NCBI GenBank assembly: GCA_016699835.1
Contig: CP064987.1
Coordinates: 930,001 to 994,000, forward strand
Reading direction: 5' to 3'
Length of the DNA: 64,000 nucleotides
Source: Phycisphaerales bacterium
Lineage (GTDB): Bacteria; Planctomycetota; Phycisphaerae; Phycisphaerales; UBA1924
The position numbers and the translations under genes were made by a program. This document shows positions 43,037-51,798 of this stretch, one piece after another; position 1 is the stretch's first letter, and each line of letters opens with the position of its first letter. The notes beneath the pieces were generated by a model. That model was given only the letters and a program-made list of their open reading frames with translations. It searched no databases and had not been told where the DNA came from.

Positions 43037-43465
43037 CTAGGCGATGAGCCGCAAGGCTTGTGCCAGCATCGACTTTGTCGCTTCCGCCGCCGAGACGTTC
43101 GCCTCGTAGGCCCGAGAGGCCTCCATCGCCTGCATCGTCTCGACGACGACGTTCACGTTCGGCTCGGGCACATAGCCGGTGTTCGGGCCGTCCTTGTACG
43201 CGTAGGGATTTGTCGGGTCGAAGCGCAAATTCGGCGGGGCGGTGTCGTCCTCGATCCCCGAGACGTGCACGCCCATCGAACGGCCCTCGAAGGTGCTCGC
43301 CGAGGGATCGCCCGCGGTCACGAAGACACGCTTGGCGCGATACGGATTGACCTGCCCGTTCTCGTCGAGGATCGCGTTGCGGTTCGCGATGTTGGCGGCG
43401 GCGGCGGTCAGGCGAATCCGGTTCGCGATCATGCCGCTCGTCGAGATGTCCAGCATGCCATACAT
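43037..43465 (-). CDS. flgC: Flagellar basal-body rod protein FlgC
   Basis: 142 residues. MLDISTSGMIANRIRLTAAA ANIANRNA is the N-terminal rod motif; VHVSGIEDDTAPPNLRFDPTNP and YVPEPNVNVVVETMQAMEAS RAYEANVSA are FlgC-specific. AGGAG 6 nt upstream. It follows flgB by 29 bases. Confidence 0.96.
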   Translation of the reverse strand: MYGMLDISTSGMIANRIRLTAAAANIANRNAILDENGQVNPYRAKRVFVTAGDPSASTFEGRSMGVHVSGIEDDTAPPNLRFDPTNPYAYKDGPNTGYVPEPNVNVVVETMQAMEASRAYEANVSAAEATKSMLAQALRLIA

Positions 43466-43494
43466 CGTGGTCTCCTATGTCGGGCGGTGGTCAC

Positions 43495-43932
43495 TTAGAT
43501 CCGCTGGCTGATCGCCACGCGGAGGGTGTCGTTCCGGGATCGCATGAGGTCGGAGGCGACGCGATACACCGCGGCATTCTCGGCGAGGCCCTGCATGAGG
43601 CGTTCGAGATTTCGATTGTTCTTGTCGTGGGTGAGCACGCCCCCCGACGGCGTTTTGGCGAAGATCTGGAGGTGCCCGTTGTCGTCGGTGCGGAGTTCGT
43701 CGGACTCGCGGAGGACGAGGTCGCCGCTGGAGCCGCCGTTGCGCGCGCGGCGGTCGTCGATGGCGTCGGAGAGGGCCTTCTGGAACCCCGGGATGGAGAC
43801 GTCGCGCTGGTCGAACCCGGGGGTGGCGATGTTGGAGATGTTGTGCGCAAGAATGCGCTGACGCTGGCCGGCGAAGCGCATGACCTGCTCGAGGACGGCC
43901 ATCGAACCGGAGTTGGAGAGGTCATTGAGCAT
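43495..43932 (-). CDS. flgB: Flagellar basal-body rod protein FlgB
   Basis: 145 residues. MRFAGQRQRILAHNISNIATPGF is the rod-protein signature, DVSIPGFQKALSDAID and the C-terminal NLERLMQGLAENAAVYRVAS DLMRSRNDTLRVAI are typical FlgB. First structural gene of the cluster. No Shine-Dalgarno; a sigma-54-like promoter ends only a few bases before the ATG, so the leader would be about 6 nt. Confidence 0.94.
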   Translation of the reverse strand: MLNDLSNSGSMAVLEQVMRFAGQRQRILAHNISNIATPGFDQRDVSIPGFQKALSDAIDDRRARNGGSSGDLVLRESDELRTDDNGHLQIFAKTPSGGVLTHDKNNRNLERLMQGLAENAAVYRVASDLMRSRNDTLRVAISQRI

Positions 43933-43948
43933 CGCGTGCCGGATCCAA

Positions 43949-43966
43949 CGCAAACGCCGGGCCGGG
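43949..43966 (-). promoter_or_regulatory. Sigma-54-like promoter of flgB
   Basis: Minus strand CCGGCCCGGCGTTTGC: GG at -25/-24 (43963-43962) and GC at -13/-12 (43951-43950) with correct 10-nt spacing and most other consensus positions. The predicted start is near 43938. It sits between flgB and the gene of a sigma-54 activator. Confidence 0.55.
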
Positions 43967-43987
43967 TGTGGGCCGGGCTGGGCAATG

Positions 43988-45457
43988 TCAGACATCCTGG
44001 CCGACGAGATTCTGGTCCTTCCACTTCTTGAGTTTGAGCCCGAGGGTTCGCACGCCGATGCCCAGGGCCTGGGCTGTCTTCTGGCGGTGCCCATTGAAGC
44101 GCCCAAGGGTGGTGACGATGGCGTCGCGCTCGATCTCCTCGAGTTTGCGGTCGCCCGCGATGGTTGAGGCGAGGCTCTCGCCGTTGTGGAGGGCGTGGGC
44201 CGCGGGGTGGGCCAGGGCGTTCTTGGGCTCGATGATCTGGACGCTGGTCGCGCGGGCGGGCGCGAGGGTCAGCCACGGCTCCATGAGCGACCGCGAGATC
44301 ACGCCATCGCTCCTCGTCGCGGCCCCGAGCACGACCGCCCGCTCGCAGATGTTCTGGAGTTCTCGCACGTTTCCCGGCCAGCGGTAGGTGCGGAGCAGGT
44401 CCATCGCCCCGGCGTCGAACTTCATCTCGGGGCGACCCTCGCGGGCGCAGGTCTCACGGACGAAGTGCTCGGCGAGAACGGGCACATCCTCGAGTCGCTC
44501 GCGCAGCGGCGGGACGAGCACGGGGAGCACATTCAGGCGGTAGTACAGATCCTGGCGGAACTCGTCCCTGGCGACCGACGCGGGGAGGTCGCGGTTGCTC
44601 GTCGCGACGACGCGCACGTCCACGCCCATCGTGATGCTCGAGCCGACGCGCTCGAAGGCCCGCTCCTGGAGCACGCGGAGGAGTTTCGCCTGGATCTGGG
44701 GCGAGACCTCGCTCACCTCGTCGAGCAGGAGCGTGCCCGAATCGGCGAGCTCGAAGCGGCCCTTGCGGAGTTTGTCGGCGCCGGTGAAGGCCCCGCGCTC
44801 GTGCCCGAAGAGTTCGCTCTCGAGGAGCGACTCGGAGAGGGCGGCACAGTTGACGGCGAGGAACGGGCCGGCCTCACGCGTGCTGCACTCGTGGATCGCG
44901 CGGGCGACAACCTCTTTACCCGAGCCCGACTCGCCGGTCACCAGGACCGTGCCCTGGGACTTGGCAACGGCCATCACCTGCTCTCGGAGTTGATGCATCG
45001 CGGGGGAGTTTCCGATGAGCCGCGTGAGGCCGGCGCGTTCGTCCGTTCCCTGCGGCGCCTGCGAAACGCGGAGGACGGCGTTCTCGCGCACGACGCGACG
45101 GTGCTCGATGGCGCGCTTGACCGCGATGATGAGTTCGTCGCCCTCGAAGGGCTTGGTGAGGTAGTCGAACGCGCCGAGTTTCATGGCCTTGACGGCGGTC
45201 TCGATCGTGCCGAACGCCGTCATGAGCACGATGGGGAGTTCGTCGTCGATCTGGCGCACGCGCTCGAGGAGTTCCATCCCCGAGACGCCTGGCATGCGCA
45301 TGTCGGTGACGACGGCATCGGGGCGTTCCCTGGCGATCGAGTCGAGCGCGCCCTGCCCGTCGGTGGCGGTGAGCGTGCGGAAGCCGGCCCGCTCGAGGGT
45401 CGTCCCGACGCTGTCTCTCATCATTTCCTTGTCGTCAACGATCAGTACGGTGCGCAT
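43988..45457 (-). CDS. Sigma-54-dependent response regulator (FlrC/FleR/NtrC type)
   Basis: 489 residues. Receiver domain 1-120 with phospho-acceptor Asp52 in VVTDMRMPG and Lys in DYLTKPFEG. AAA+ domain about 140-375 with Walker A TGESGSGKE, the sigma-54-contacting HERGAFTGAD, Walker B GTLLLDEVSEV and the RYxLNVLPV-type and WPGNVRELQN motifs. Fis-type HTH at the C-terminus (RFNGHRQKTAQALGIGVRTL). Directly upstream of flgB and downstream of a kinase gene, so it probably activates the flgB and flgE promoters. GGAG about 9 nt upstream. Confidence 0.95.
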   Translation of the reverse strand: MRTVLIVDDKEMMRDSVGTTLERAGFRTLTATDGQGALDSIARERPDAVVTDMRMPGVSGMELLERVRQIDDELPIVLMTAFGTIETAVKAMKLGAFDYLTKPFEGDELIIAVKRAIEHRRVVRENAVLRVSQAPQGTDERAGLTRLIGNSPAMHQLREQVMAVAKSQGTVLVTGESGSGKEVVARAIHECSTREAGPFLAVNCAALSESLLESELFGHERGAFTGADKLRKGRFELADSGTLLLDEVSEVSPQIQAKLLRVLQERAFERVGSSITMGVDVRVVATSNRDLPASVARDEFRQDLYYRLNVLPVLVPPLRERLEDVPVLAEHFVRETCAREGRPEMKFDAGAMDLLRTYRWPGNVRELQNICERAVVLGAATRSDGVISRSLMEPWLTLAPARATSVQIIEPKNALAHPAAHALHNGESLASTIAGDRKLEEIERDAIVTTLGRFNGHRQKTAQALGIGVRTLGLKLKKWKDQNLVGQDV

Positions 45458-45478
45458 CGTGCGTGCTCCAAGTTGGGC

Positions 45479-46444
45479 CTATCGCCCGCGGGTGGTTCGT
45501 GTCGGCGCGGCGTGGGCCGCACCGGGGAAGATCAACTCGACGGCGGCGCCGGCATTCCAAACCGGTCCGTCATGGGTGGCAAGGTCGGTGTTGTTGCGCA
45601 CTCGGATCGAGCCGCCGTGCGCCTCCATGATCCGGTGGACGATGGGGAGGCCCAGGCCTGTGCCGGCCGCCCTGGTGGAGAAGAAGGGGTTGAACATGCG
45701 CGAGACGATCTCGTCGGTGACGCCGGGGCCTGTGTCTCGCACGACGATTCGGCACGTGGCGCTGTCGCCATTGCTCGCGATCAAACCGAGTCGTGCGTTC
45801 TCTCGTCCTTCCATCGCCTCGATCGCGTTGCGGACGACGTTCACGATCGCCTGGAAAGCCAGCCCGGAATCGGCGTGGAACTCGACGCTCTCGCCCTCGA
45901 TTTCGATGTGGAGTCGCTCCCGGACGGGCGTGGGCGGGACGCCGATGCCATCGCAGGCGTCGAGGGCGCGCTGGAAGAGTTCGCCCGCGAGGATCGGCTC
46001 TGGACGCAGGCGGAGTTCGCGGGAGAACATGAGGACGTCGCCGACGATCGCGTCGATCGCCATCGCGGCCCTGGAGATCTTCGTGGCCGTCGTCCGCTCC
46101 CGGGCGTGTTCGCGGAGGTCCTGCTCGAGCATCTCGGCGTAAAGACGGATCGAGCCGAGCGGGTTGCGGACCTCGTGGGCGATGCCCGCGGCCATCTCGC
46201 CGAGCGCCGCGAGCCGCTTGGATCGCGCGATCTCCTCGTTGGCCTGCTGGAGTTCACGATTGAGGCGCGTCACCTCGGCGTGGAGTTGCGCGTGGGTCCG
46301 CTCGAGTTTGCCCGTGACCTCGTTGAACGCGGACATCAGGCCCGCAAGATCGGTCGCCGAGAGCGTGACGCCCGACGCCACGGGCGAAGCCTCGTTCACG
46401 GCTTTGAACGGCGCGGGGGATTTCATCTCGGCTCGCGCGCTCAT
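45479..46444 (-). CDS. Soluble sensor histidine kinase (FlrB/FleS type)
   Basis: 321 residues, no transmembrane segment. A coiled coil (about 35-75) leads into the dimerisation domain with His90 in MAAGIAHEVRNPLGSIRLYA; the ATPase domain has N box VVRNAIEAME, DTGPGVTDEIVSRMFNPFFS and GTGLGLPIVHRIMEAHGG. The sensing region is short and cytoplasmic, as in flagellar-assembly checkpoints such as FlgS/FlrB. Twenty-one bases separate it from its regulator, and its ATG overlaps the previous stop. Confidence 0.93.
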   Translation of the reverse strand: MSARAEMKSPAPFKAVNEASPVASGVTLSATDLAGLMSAFNEVTGKLERTHAQLHAEVTRLNRELQQANEEIARSKRLAALGEMAAGIAHEVRNPLGSIRLYAEMLEQDLREHARERTTATKISRAAMAIDAIVGDVLMFSRELRLRPEPILAGELFQRALDACDGIGVPPTPVRERLHIEIEGESVEFHADSGLAFQAIVNVVRNAIEAMEGRENARLGLIASNGDSATCRIVVRDTGPGVTDEIVSRMFNPFFSTRAAGTGLGLPIVHRIMEAHGGSIRVRNNTDLATHDGPVWNAGAAVELIFPGAAHAAPTRTTRGR

Positions 46445-46893
46445 GCCTGTCGATCCTGGAAGTTCGGCGAGATCGGGGCGGCCCGCATGCCATACGCCCC
46501 GGTCGCGCGACGACTCTGGAAGAGTTCGGCGAGTTCCGACGCCACCTCATCGCGACGCCGGGAGAGACGCTCGCGGCTCTCGTCGTCGGCCATGCGGATC
46601 GCCTGGAGCAACTCGGTGATGAGCGAGACGCGCCGATCGATCTCGGCGCTCTCGCGCGGCGCGAGGTCCTTGGAGCGAGAGTCGAGTTCCAGGAGGCGAT
46701 CGACGATCAACTGGCGGCGGGCCATCAGGTCCGCGAGTTCCTCGGGCGTGGACGACTCGAACCTCGGTGCCTGGCTCCGCGCGACGCCTTCGAGTTCGCG
46801 CAGCAGTTCCAACTGGCGATCGAGATTGTCCAGGAGCGCGAGCGTCGGGTCGGCCGGCGTGGCGTGATGTGGATTTCGTCGTGTGTCGGCCAT
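46441..46893 (-). CDS. FlgN-like chaperone
   Basis: 150 residues, predominantly helical: LLDNLDRQLELLRELEGVAR, EELADLMARRQLIVDRLLEL, LITELLQAIRMADDESRERL. This pattern fits the FlgN family of export chaperones for hook-associated proteins, though flgK and flgL are not in the window. First gene of the kinase/regulator/flgB run; it overlaps the kinase gene by 4 bases. Confidence 0.65.
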   Translation of the reverse strand: MADTRRNPHHATPADPTLALLDNLDRQLELLRELEGVARSQAPRFESSTPEELADLMARRQLIVDRLLELDSRSKDLAPRESAEIDRRVSLITELLQAIRMADDESRERLSRRRDEVASELAELFQSRRATGAYGMRAAPISPNFQDRQA

Positions 46894-46947
46894 CCGTGAC
46901 CTCGTTCCCGGGCGTCCTGCCCTTTCTGCGAACTCAACTCGACTCGT

Positions 46948-49839
46948 CTATTCGTGCTCGTCGGGCTCGTCGTGGGCCGCCTCTCTCGTGGCGCCCGGCC
47001 CCGGCCCGACGAGCGTGGCGCTTACCGCCAGCCATCGCTCCCACGCGCGACGATCCATCGGGAGTGTCGGGTCATCCCAGACCGAATCGGGGAGGCTCTC
47101 GAAGAACTTTTTGGCCCTGGCGTGGGCCGCTCGGGCCTGATCGAGTTCGCCCCGCGCCTGGTGGGCCGCGACGATCTGAATCATCGCGACGAGCGCGGAA
47201 GGATCGCGCGAGTATCGCTCGCGGGCCTCGTCGTAGGCGCGGATGGAGCCCTCGAAGTCTTCGAGATCGAAGGCGACCTCGCCAAGGTAGAAGTAGCAGT
47301 TGCGGAGTTGGCGGTCGCGGAGTTGGTTCCTCGAGCGGAGTTCGGCCAGGCCCTTCTTCGCGAGTTCGAAGGCGTCCTGGGCCGCGACGAGGTGGGCGTG
47401 ACGCTCGTTCTCCGAGGCGCGCCGGGCCGTCTGCGTGATCGCGGGATTCTTGAGTTCCACGGCGAGTCGCTCGGCCTCGAGGCGGTGCGCGTCGGCGAGC
47501 ATGTATCGCGCACTATCGATCGAGCCGTCACCGCGATCCTCGCCCGAGTATCGCTCGATGATCTCGGTGAATCGTGCGATGGCCTCGGCGTATCGCTTGG
47601 ACTGATAGAGATATCCGGCAAACTCGAGGAGCCCCTGGCGGAAGACCTCGGTCCCCGGGCCGCCCGCCTCGCCGCTGACGACGCGAACGAGCAGACGTTC
47701 GGCCTCGCTGTCGTTGTCGGTCGACGTGTCGGAGAGGAGCGCCCGTGCGAGGGGGATGAGGCTCATGTCGGCGAATGGTCCGGAACTCTGGGCGGCGCCG
47801 CGGCCGGCGATCAGTTCGCGGAAGAGCCGCTGCGCGTCGTTCAACTCGCCCCGCGCCATCGCCATGATCGCCAGGCGATACTTCGCCTCGGGTGTCTTGG
47901 GATCGATCGGAAACTCGGAGAGGAACTGGCGGAAGGCGGCCATTGCTTCGTCGGAATCGCCCGCGAGGTCGTAGACCTCGCCGCTGGCCCAGAGGCTCGA
48001 GGCGTGGGCGCCCAGATTTTTGACGAGCGTCCGGCGAGCGTGCTCCTTGAAGGCGCGCCCGCTCGCGAGGAAGTGCTCCTTCGCCTGGGCCTGGGTGACG
48101 GGATCGGCGGTCGCGACCGTGAGGGCCTCGCCTCCCGAGTCCTTGAGCGTCTGTTCGCCCAGGAGCCGATTCACCTGGCCGACCGCGGCGAGGACATCTA
48201 AACCGACCTCGCCCCGCATCTGCCCCGCGCGACGCGCGACCTCGACGTAGCGCAGCGCGTTGCCGTAGTCCTCAGCGTCGAAGCGATCGCGATAGTGCGA
48301 CATCGCGCTCGACTCGATCGTCCCGAGCGTGACCGTCGGCCAGAGCAACGACTCACTGGCGCTCGACGATCCGTGGGATGTGTACGAATCGGAGGCGTGG
48401 CCCGAAGCGGCATGACTCGAAGAGGCGTGACTTGCTTTCGCGTGGCTTTCCGAGGCGTGCTTGGTGTCCGTGTGTGACGGCTCGGACGCGCTGTGCGCAT
48501 CACTCTCGCCGGTTGCGTGTGGATCGCCGTGCGAATCGGCCTTTGTGCCGTCGTCGCGGAGGTACTCGACCTTGCCGCCGGGATGCTCGACCTCGGTGAC
48601 CTCGGCATGCTTCTCGGCATTCGCGGGCGTGGCGTGGGCATCGTCTGCCGCGCTCGATGACTTGGAATCGGAAGAACTGTGTGCCCCGTCAGCGACGCGG
48701 CCATGCTCGCTGCTCGCTCCGTGTGGTGCTTCGCTCGGCGAATCGCTCCGCCCCACGATCGCGAGCAACTCCTGATAGTTCGCGATCGCCGAGTCGTGGT
48801 GCCCGTCGGCGGCGTCCACGTCGGCGAGGCCGAGCAACGCCGCGGGATGCTCGGGAACGCCCTTGAATCGCTCGAGGAGCGACCGATATCGTTCACGCGC
48901 CCGCTCGCGATCGTGCTCCTGCGCCAGGCGCCCCTGGGCCAGAAGTACACGCGGCATGAGCGGATCGTCCGGCGACAGAATCGCTTCCACACGAACCAAC
49001 TGCGACAGAGCCTGCTCCGTGTCACCTGTCTCGGCGTAGGCCCGAGCGAGCATCATGTAGAGCGGCGCGGCATCGTGCGGCGGAATCCCGTCCAGCCGGG
49101 GCATGGCGCGGAGGAGTCGCGTGATGGCCTCCTCGTGGAACCCCTGCGAGAGCAGCACCATCGCCTGCTGACCCACGCACCACCAGCGGAGCGGCTCGGA
49201 TGTACTTGGATCGGTCGAGGTCCTTGTCAGCCACGCCATCGCGTCGCTGTGGCGCTTGGCCGACGTCAATGCCTCGATGAGCGATCTGGTGAGCCGCTCG
49301 CGCGTCGGCGCGTCGGCGATCTTCGGCACGCGCGACTCTGCTTCCTTGAACATCTCCAGCCCGATCATCGCCTCGGTCCGCAGCGACTCGTCGCGTGCGT
49401 CGAGCGGGATGTGCCCGGCCTCGGCCTTGGAATAGTGCTCCACGATCGCCGAGTTGTTCTCGCGCCGGTTCACGCCCAACTCGCGCTGCCCCAACGCGAC
49501 CGCCCGGGCCGTCAGGAGCGACATCTCCGCCAACTGCTGGGGCGACAAGGCGCCCTTGGCGACCAGCGGCAGGACGTTCGTGTTGATCGAGCCGAGGGCC
49601 TCGGCATATTTCTGCGAGGCGAGTAGCGTCTGGGCCTCGTGCAGCACCCCCGAGTGGTCGGGCTTTGGCGCACGCAGGAACGCGATCACCACGCCGGCGA
49701 TGAGGAGTCCGACGCCCGCGAGCGTAACCGGCACCTGCCAGACACGTGCCAGACTCGGGGTCGTGGCGGGCGCACCCTCACCACTCGACGGAAGTTCTCC
49801 CGTAGTGGCCGCCTCTGGTTTGGCCGCCGTCTCGCTCAC
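46948..49839 (-). CDS. Membrane-anchored TPR protein with His/Ser-rich insert
   Basis: 963 residues, GTG start with AAGGA 7 nt upstream. One TM near residues 35-57 (VWQVPVTLAGVGLLIAGVVI), then TPR-type helical repeats (YAEALGSINTNVLPLV; YMMLARAYAETGDTEQALSQ; RYRSLLERFKGVPEHPAALL) interrupted at about 370-497 by a low-complexity stretch rich in His, Ser, Ala and Asp, then more TPRs (AKYRLAIMAMARGELNDAQR; YFYLGEVAFDLEDFEGSIRA). Probably a periplasmic scaffold of the outer-membrane-assembly TPR type. It lies between the flgN-like gene and the RDD gene. Confidence 0.75.
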   Translation of the reverse strand: MSETAAKPEAATTGELPSSGEGAPATTPSLARVWQVPVTLAGVGLLIAGVVIAFLRAPKPDHSGVLHEAQTLLASQKYAEALGSINTNVLPLVAKGALSPQQLAEMSLLTARAVALGQRELGVNRRENNSAIVEHYSKAEAGHIPLDARDESLRTEAMIGLEMFKEAESRVPKIADAPTRERLTRSLIEALTSAKRHSDAMAWLTRTSTDPSTSEPLRWWCVGQQAMVLLSQGFHEEAITRLLRAMPRLDGIPPHDAAPLYMMLARAYAETGDTEQALSQLVRVEAILSPDDPLMPRVLLAQGRLAQEHDRERARERYRSLLERFKGVPEHPAALLGLADVDAADGHHDSAIANYQELLAIVGRSDSPSEAPHGASSEHGRVADGAHSSSDSKSSSAADDAHATPANAEKHAEVTEVEHPGGKVEYLRDDGTKADSHGDPHATGESDAHSASEPSHTDTKHASESHAKASHASSSHAASGHASDSYTSHGSSSASESLLWPTVTLGTIESSAMSHYRDRFDAEDYGNALRYVEVARRAGQMRGEVGLDVLAAVGQVNRLLGEQTLKDSGGEALTVATADPVTQAQAKEHFLASGRAFKEHARRTLVKNLGAHASSLWASGEVYDLAGDSDEAMAAFRQFLSEFPIDPKTPEAKYRLAIMAMARGELNDAQRLFRELIAGRGAAQSSGPFADMSLIPLARALLSDTSTDNDSEAERLLVRVVSGEAGGPGTEVFRQGLLEFAGYLYQSKRYAEAIARFTEIIERYSGEDRGDGSIDSARYMLADAHRLEAERLAVELKNPAITQTARRASENERHAHLVAAQDAFELAKKGLAELRSRNQLRDRQLRNCYFYLGEVAFDLEDFEGSIRAYDEARERYSRDPSALVAMIQIVAAHQARGELDQARAAHARAKKFFESLPDSVWDDPTLPMDRRAWERWLAVSATLVGPGPGATREAAHDEPDEHE

Positions 49840-49855
49840 GCTCGGTCCTTTTGGA

Positions 49856-49923
49856 CGTGCCGGGCGAGACACCCTCGTCTCGTCGGCACGCCAACCCTGC
49901 GCGTCCGATATCGGCCAACGCGC
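49856..49923 (-). promoter_or_regulatory. Hairpin and nested palindrome upstream of the TPR gene
   Basis: A long stem (49856-49870 with 49877-49890, one bulge) sits 17 nt upstream of the GTG. Next to it GCGCGT/ACGCGC (49899-49904, 49918-49923) encloses the palindrome CCGATATCGG (49905-49914), an operator-like arrangement. Confidence 0.4.
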
Positions 49924-49962
49924 AAGACCGGCATGAACCAAATCGGCGTTTGTTGCGCGTCT

Positions 49963-49977
49963 GGGGCGGGCCGCCCC
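49963..49977 (-). terminator. GC-rich hairpin after the RDD gene
   Basis: Stem GGGGCG/CGCCCC with a 3-nt loop, 22 bases after the stop codon of the RDD gene. No T-run follows, so termination is uncertain. Confidence 0.3.
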
Positions 49978-49998
49978 GCGTGTGCCGCCAAGATCGAC

Positions 49999-51798
49999 CT
50001 AGGCCGGGTCCGTTTCCACGCGGATCACAACGACCGACCGCGAGTACCGGTCGCCGGGGTGGCGCCACTCGGGATCAACCAGCGCGACGATACCCAGGGG
50101 TGGGAGGCTCCATTTCAGGACGTTCCGAAGGAGGCACATACTGAGTGAGGGACGCTCCACAGGCCCCGTCCCCTCGGGCCCGCCGCAGCCGGCGTCGATC
50201 ACCTCGCACGCCGTCAGCATCTTCCCGAACGATCGCCCCCAGAACGCCTCGCCGATGGTCCCGGCGACGCATCCCAGAATCAGGCCCACAAGCACGACGA
50301 GGAAGGCCCGCCCACTCACGAGTCCCTGCACGGAGAAGGCCTCGACCAGGGACGACCCCATGCTCGTCGCGGCCACGACCGCCCAGATCGAGAAGTCGAG
50401 CAACGTCGCCATCATCCGTCGCCCCGGCTCGGCGAGCGCGAACCCCGTGGGAAGGAGCACGCCTTCGCGCGTGTCCGCGCGGACCACAAAGAGCAGCACG
50501 ACCGCCGTGATCGCGACGAGCAGCAGCATGATCTGCCACACGTCATTCTTCGAGATTGCCGCGACGAGGCGCGCGTCGCCGTCATAGAGCGTCGCGCCCG
50601 TCACGCTGGACAACTCGGTGATCCTGCTGAGCGCTCCATCGCTCGCGGAGGCCGCTGCAAAGGCGACAATCATGCGGTCCAGTCCCGCGATCGGGATCAC
50701 TATCCCTCCGCCATGTGGCACGTCGGCGAGCGTTCGAAACCCTCGGCGATCGAGCGACTCGCGCCAGAACGACATCGTCGGTCCACGGTCGCACCAGCGC
50801 AAGAGCCACTCCCCCACGTTCGTCACGCCCCCCTCGACGCTCGCCCCGATCGGGTCGATGCGCGTCGAGTGGGTCCACACGCATGACACGAGTGCCGGCC
50901 CATCGTCATTCGATTGGAAGATCGATGCTGGTCGCTCGCCCGGCGACGTGAATCCACGATCCCGGCTGGCCTTCACGCGTTCATCGAGCCGCGATCGAAC
51001 ACCCTGGAGGGCGGGCCCCTCCCACACGTCGATCGTGCCGCCTTGCTCGAGAGCAAGGCGAATCAGCAGCACCCGATCGCCCCGAACGAGCACGTGCCAT
51101 CGATGGGGATCAAAGGGCGATCGGTCCTCACTCGCCGAAGCCTCTCTCGCGGGTTTGGCCGACACCTCGCCCCGAAGTTCGTTGGGGAGTTCGACATCGA
51201 ACCAGCGCGTGGGACCCGCCGCCCGAAGCGAGAGCCGCCACGTCGTGCCGCGTCCTACGGCCTCACTCGTCAGCGCCACAGGCCCCGTCTCTCCCGCGGC
51301 AAAGCCCAGCACCACGCCATCGCCTTCCAGCGGCGGATGGATCGTCGCGCCCTGCACCGGCTCATAGCGCCACAGGTCCAGCCCACCGGCGGCCCGGATC
51401 GCCCGGATGGAAAGCACGCGCCGCGATCGCGCGTCGGAATTGCCCATCGGGCTGCGCTCGAGCACGTACACACGATCATCCCACGCCGCGGCTTGCCCGA
51501 TGGTGTGCGCGAACTGGGCCGCCAGTCGATAGCCGCCATCCGAGACGCCACGCCCCTCGGTACCCAACCCTGTCGCCGCGCGCCGGGGCGGCAGGTGAAA
51601 GAGCGTGCTCCCCCCGGAACTCGTTGGTTTCACAATCCAGGCGTGCGTCACGAAGGGAAACGCCTCGTCGCCACCACTCGCGCTCCCGGCCCCGAGTACG
51701 TTCGGATCGGCGCCGCGTGCGACGAGCGAGATCGCGAGCACCGCCACGAAGGTGATGGTTCGAACCATGGAGCGACTGAAGAACGTCCCATCAATCAT
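49999..51798 (-). CDS. RDD-family membrane protein with large exported domain
   Basis: 599 residues. N-terminal signal/anchor MVRTITFVAVLAISLVARG, a large extracytoplasmic region (about 30-420) with propeller-like strands (DDRVYVLERSP, LWRYEPVQGATIHPPLEGDG), a TM at QIMLLLVAITAVVLLFVV, and a C-terminal RDD domain: LAEPGRRMMATLLDFSIWAV, FLVVLVGLILGCVAGTIGEA, FWGRSFGKMLTACEVID. Function of RDD proteins is mostly unknown (some are ion transporters). GGAGG 6 nt upstream; its ATG overlaps the preceding stop (51795-51798). Confidence 0.8.
   Translation of the reverse strand: MIDGTFFSRSMVRTITFVAVLAISLVARGADPNVLGAGSASGGDEAFPFVTHAWIVKPTSSGGSTLFHLPPRRAATGLGTEGRGVSDGGYRLAAQFAHTIGQAAAWDDRVYVLERSPMGNSDARSRRVLSIRAIRAAGGLDLWRYEPVQGATIHPPLEGDGVVLGFAAGETGPVALTSEAVGRGTTWRLSLRAAGPTRWFDVELPNELRGEVSAKPAREASASEDRSPFDPHRWHVLVRGDRVLLIRLALEQGGTIDVWEGPALQGVRSRLDERVKASRDRGFTSPGERPASIFQSNDDGPALVSCVWTHSTRIDPIGASVEGGVTNVGEWLLRWCDRGPTMSFWRESLDRRGFRTLADVPHGGGIVIPIAGLDRMIVAFAAASASDGALSRITELSSVTGATLYDGDARLVAAISKNDVWQIMLLLVAITAVVLLFVVRADTREGVLLPTGFALAEPGRRMMATLLDFSIWAVVAATSMGSSLVEAFSVQGLVSGRAFLVVLVGLILGCVAGTIGEAFWGRSFGKMLTACEVIDAGCGGPEGTGPVERPSLSMCLLRNVLKWSLPPLGIVALVDPEWRHPGDRYSRSVVVIRVETDPA

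Noticed and set aside
44186..46867. 893-residue open frame on the plus strand
   Set aside because: It is antisense to the kinase, regulator and FlgN-like genes, whose motifs are unmistakable. Long antisense frames are expected at this GC content.
49905..49914. CCGATAT as a sigma-28 -10 element
   Set aside because: No TAAA-type -35 at 15 nt spacing on either strand; better explained as a palindromic operator.
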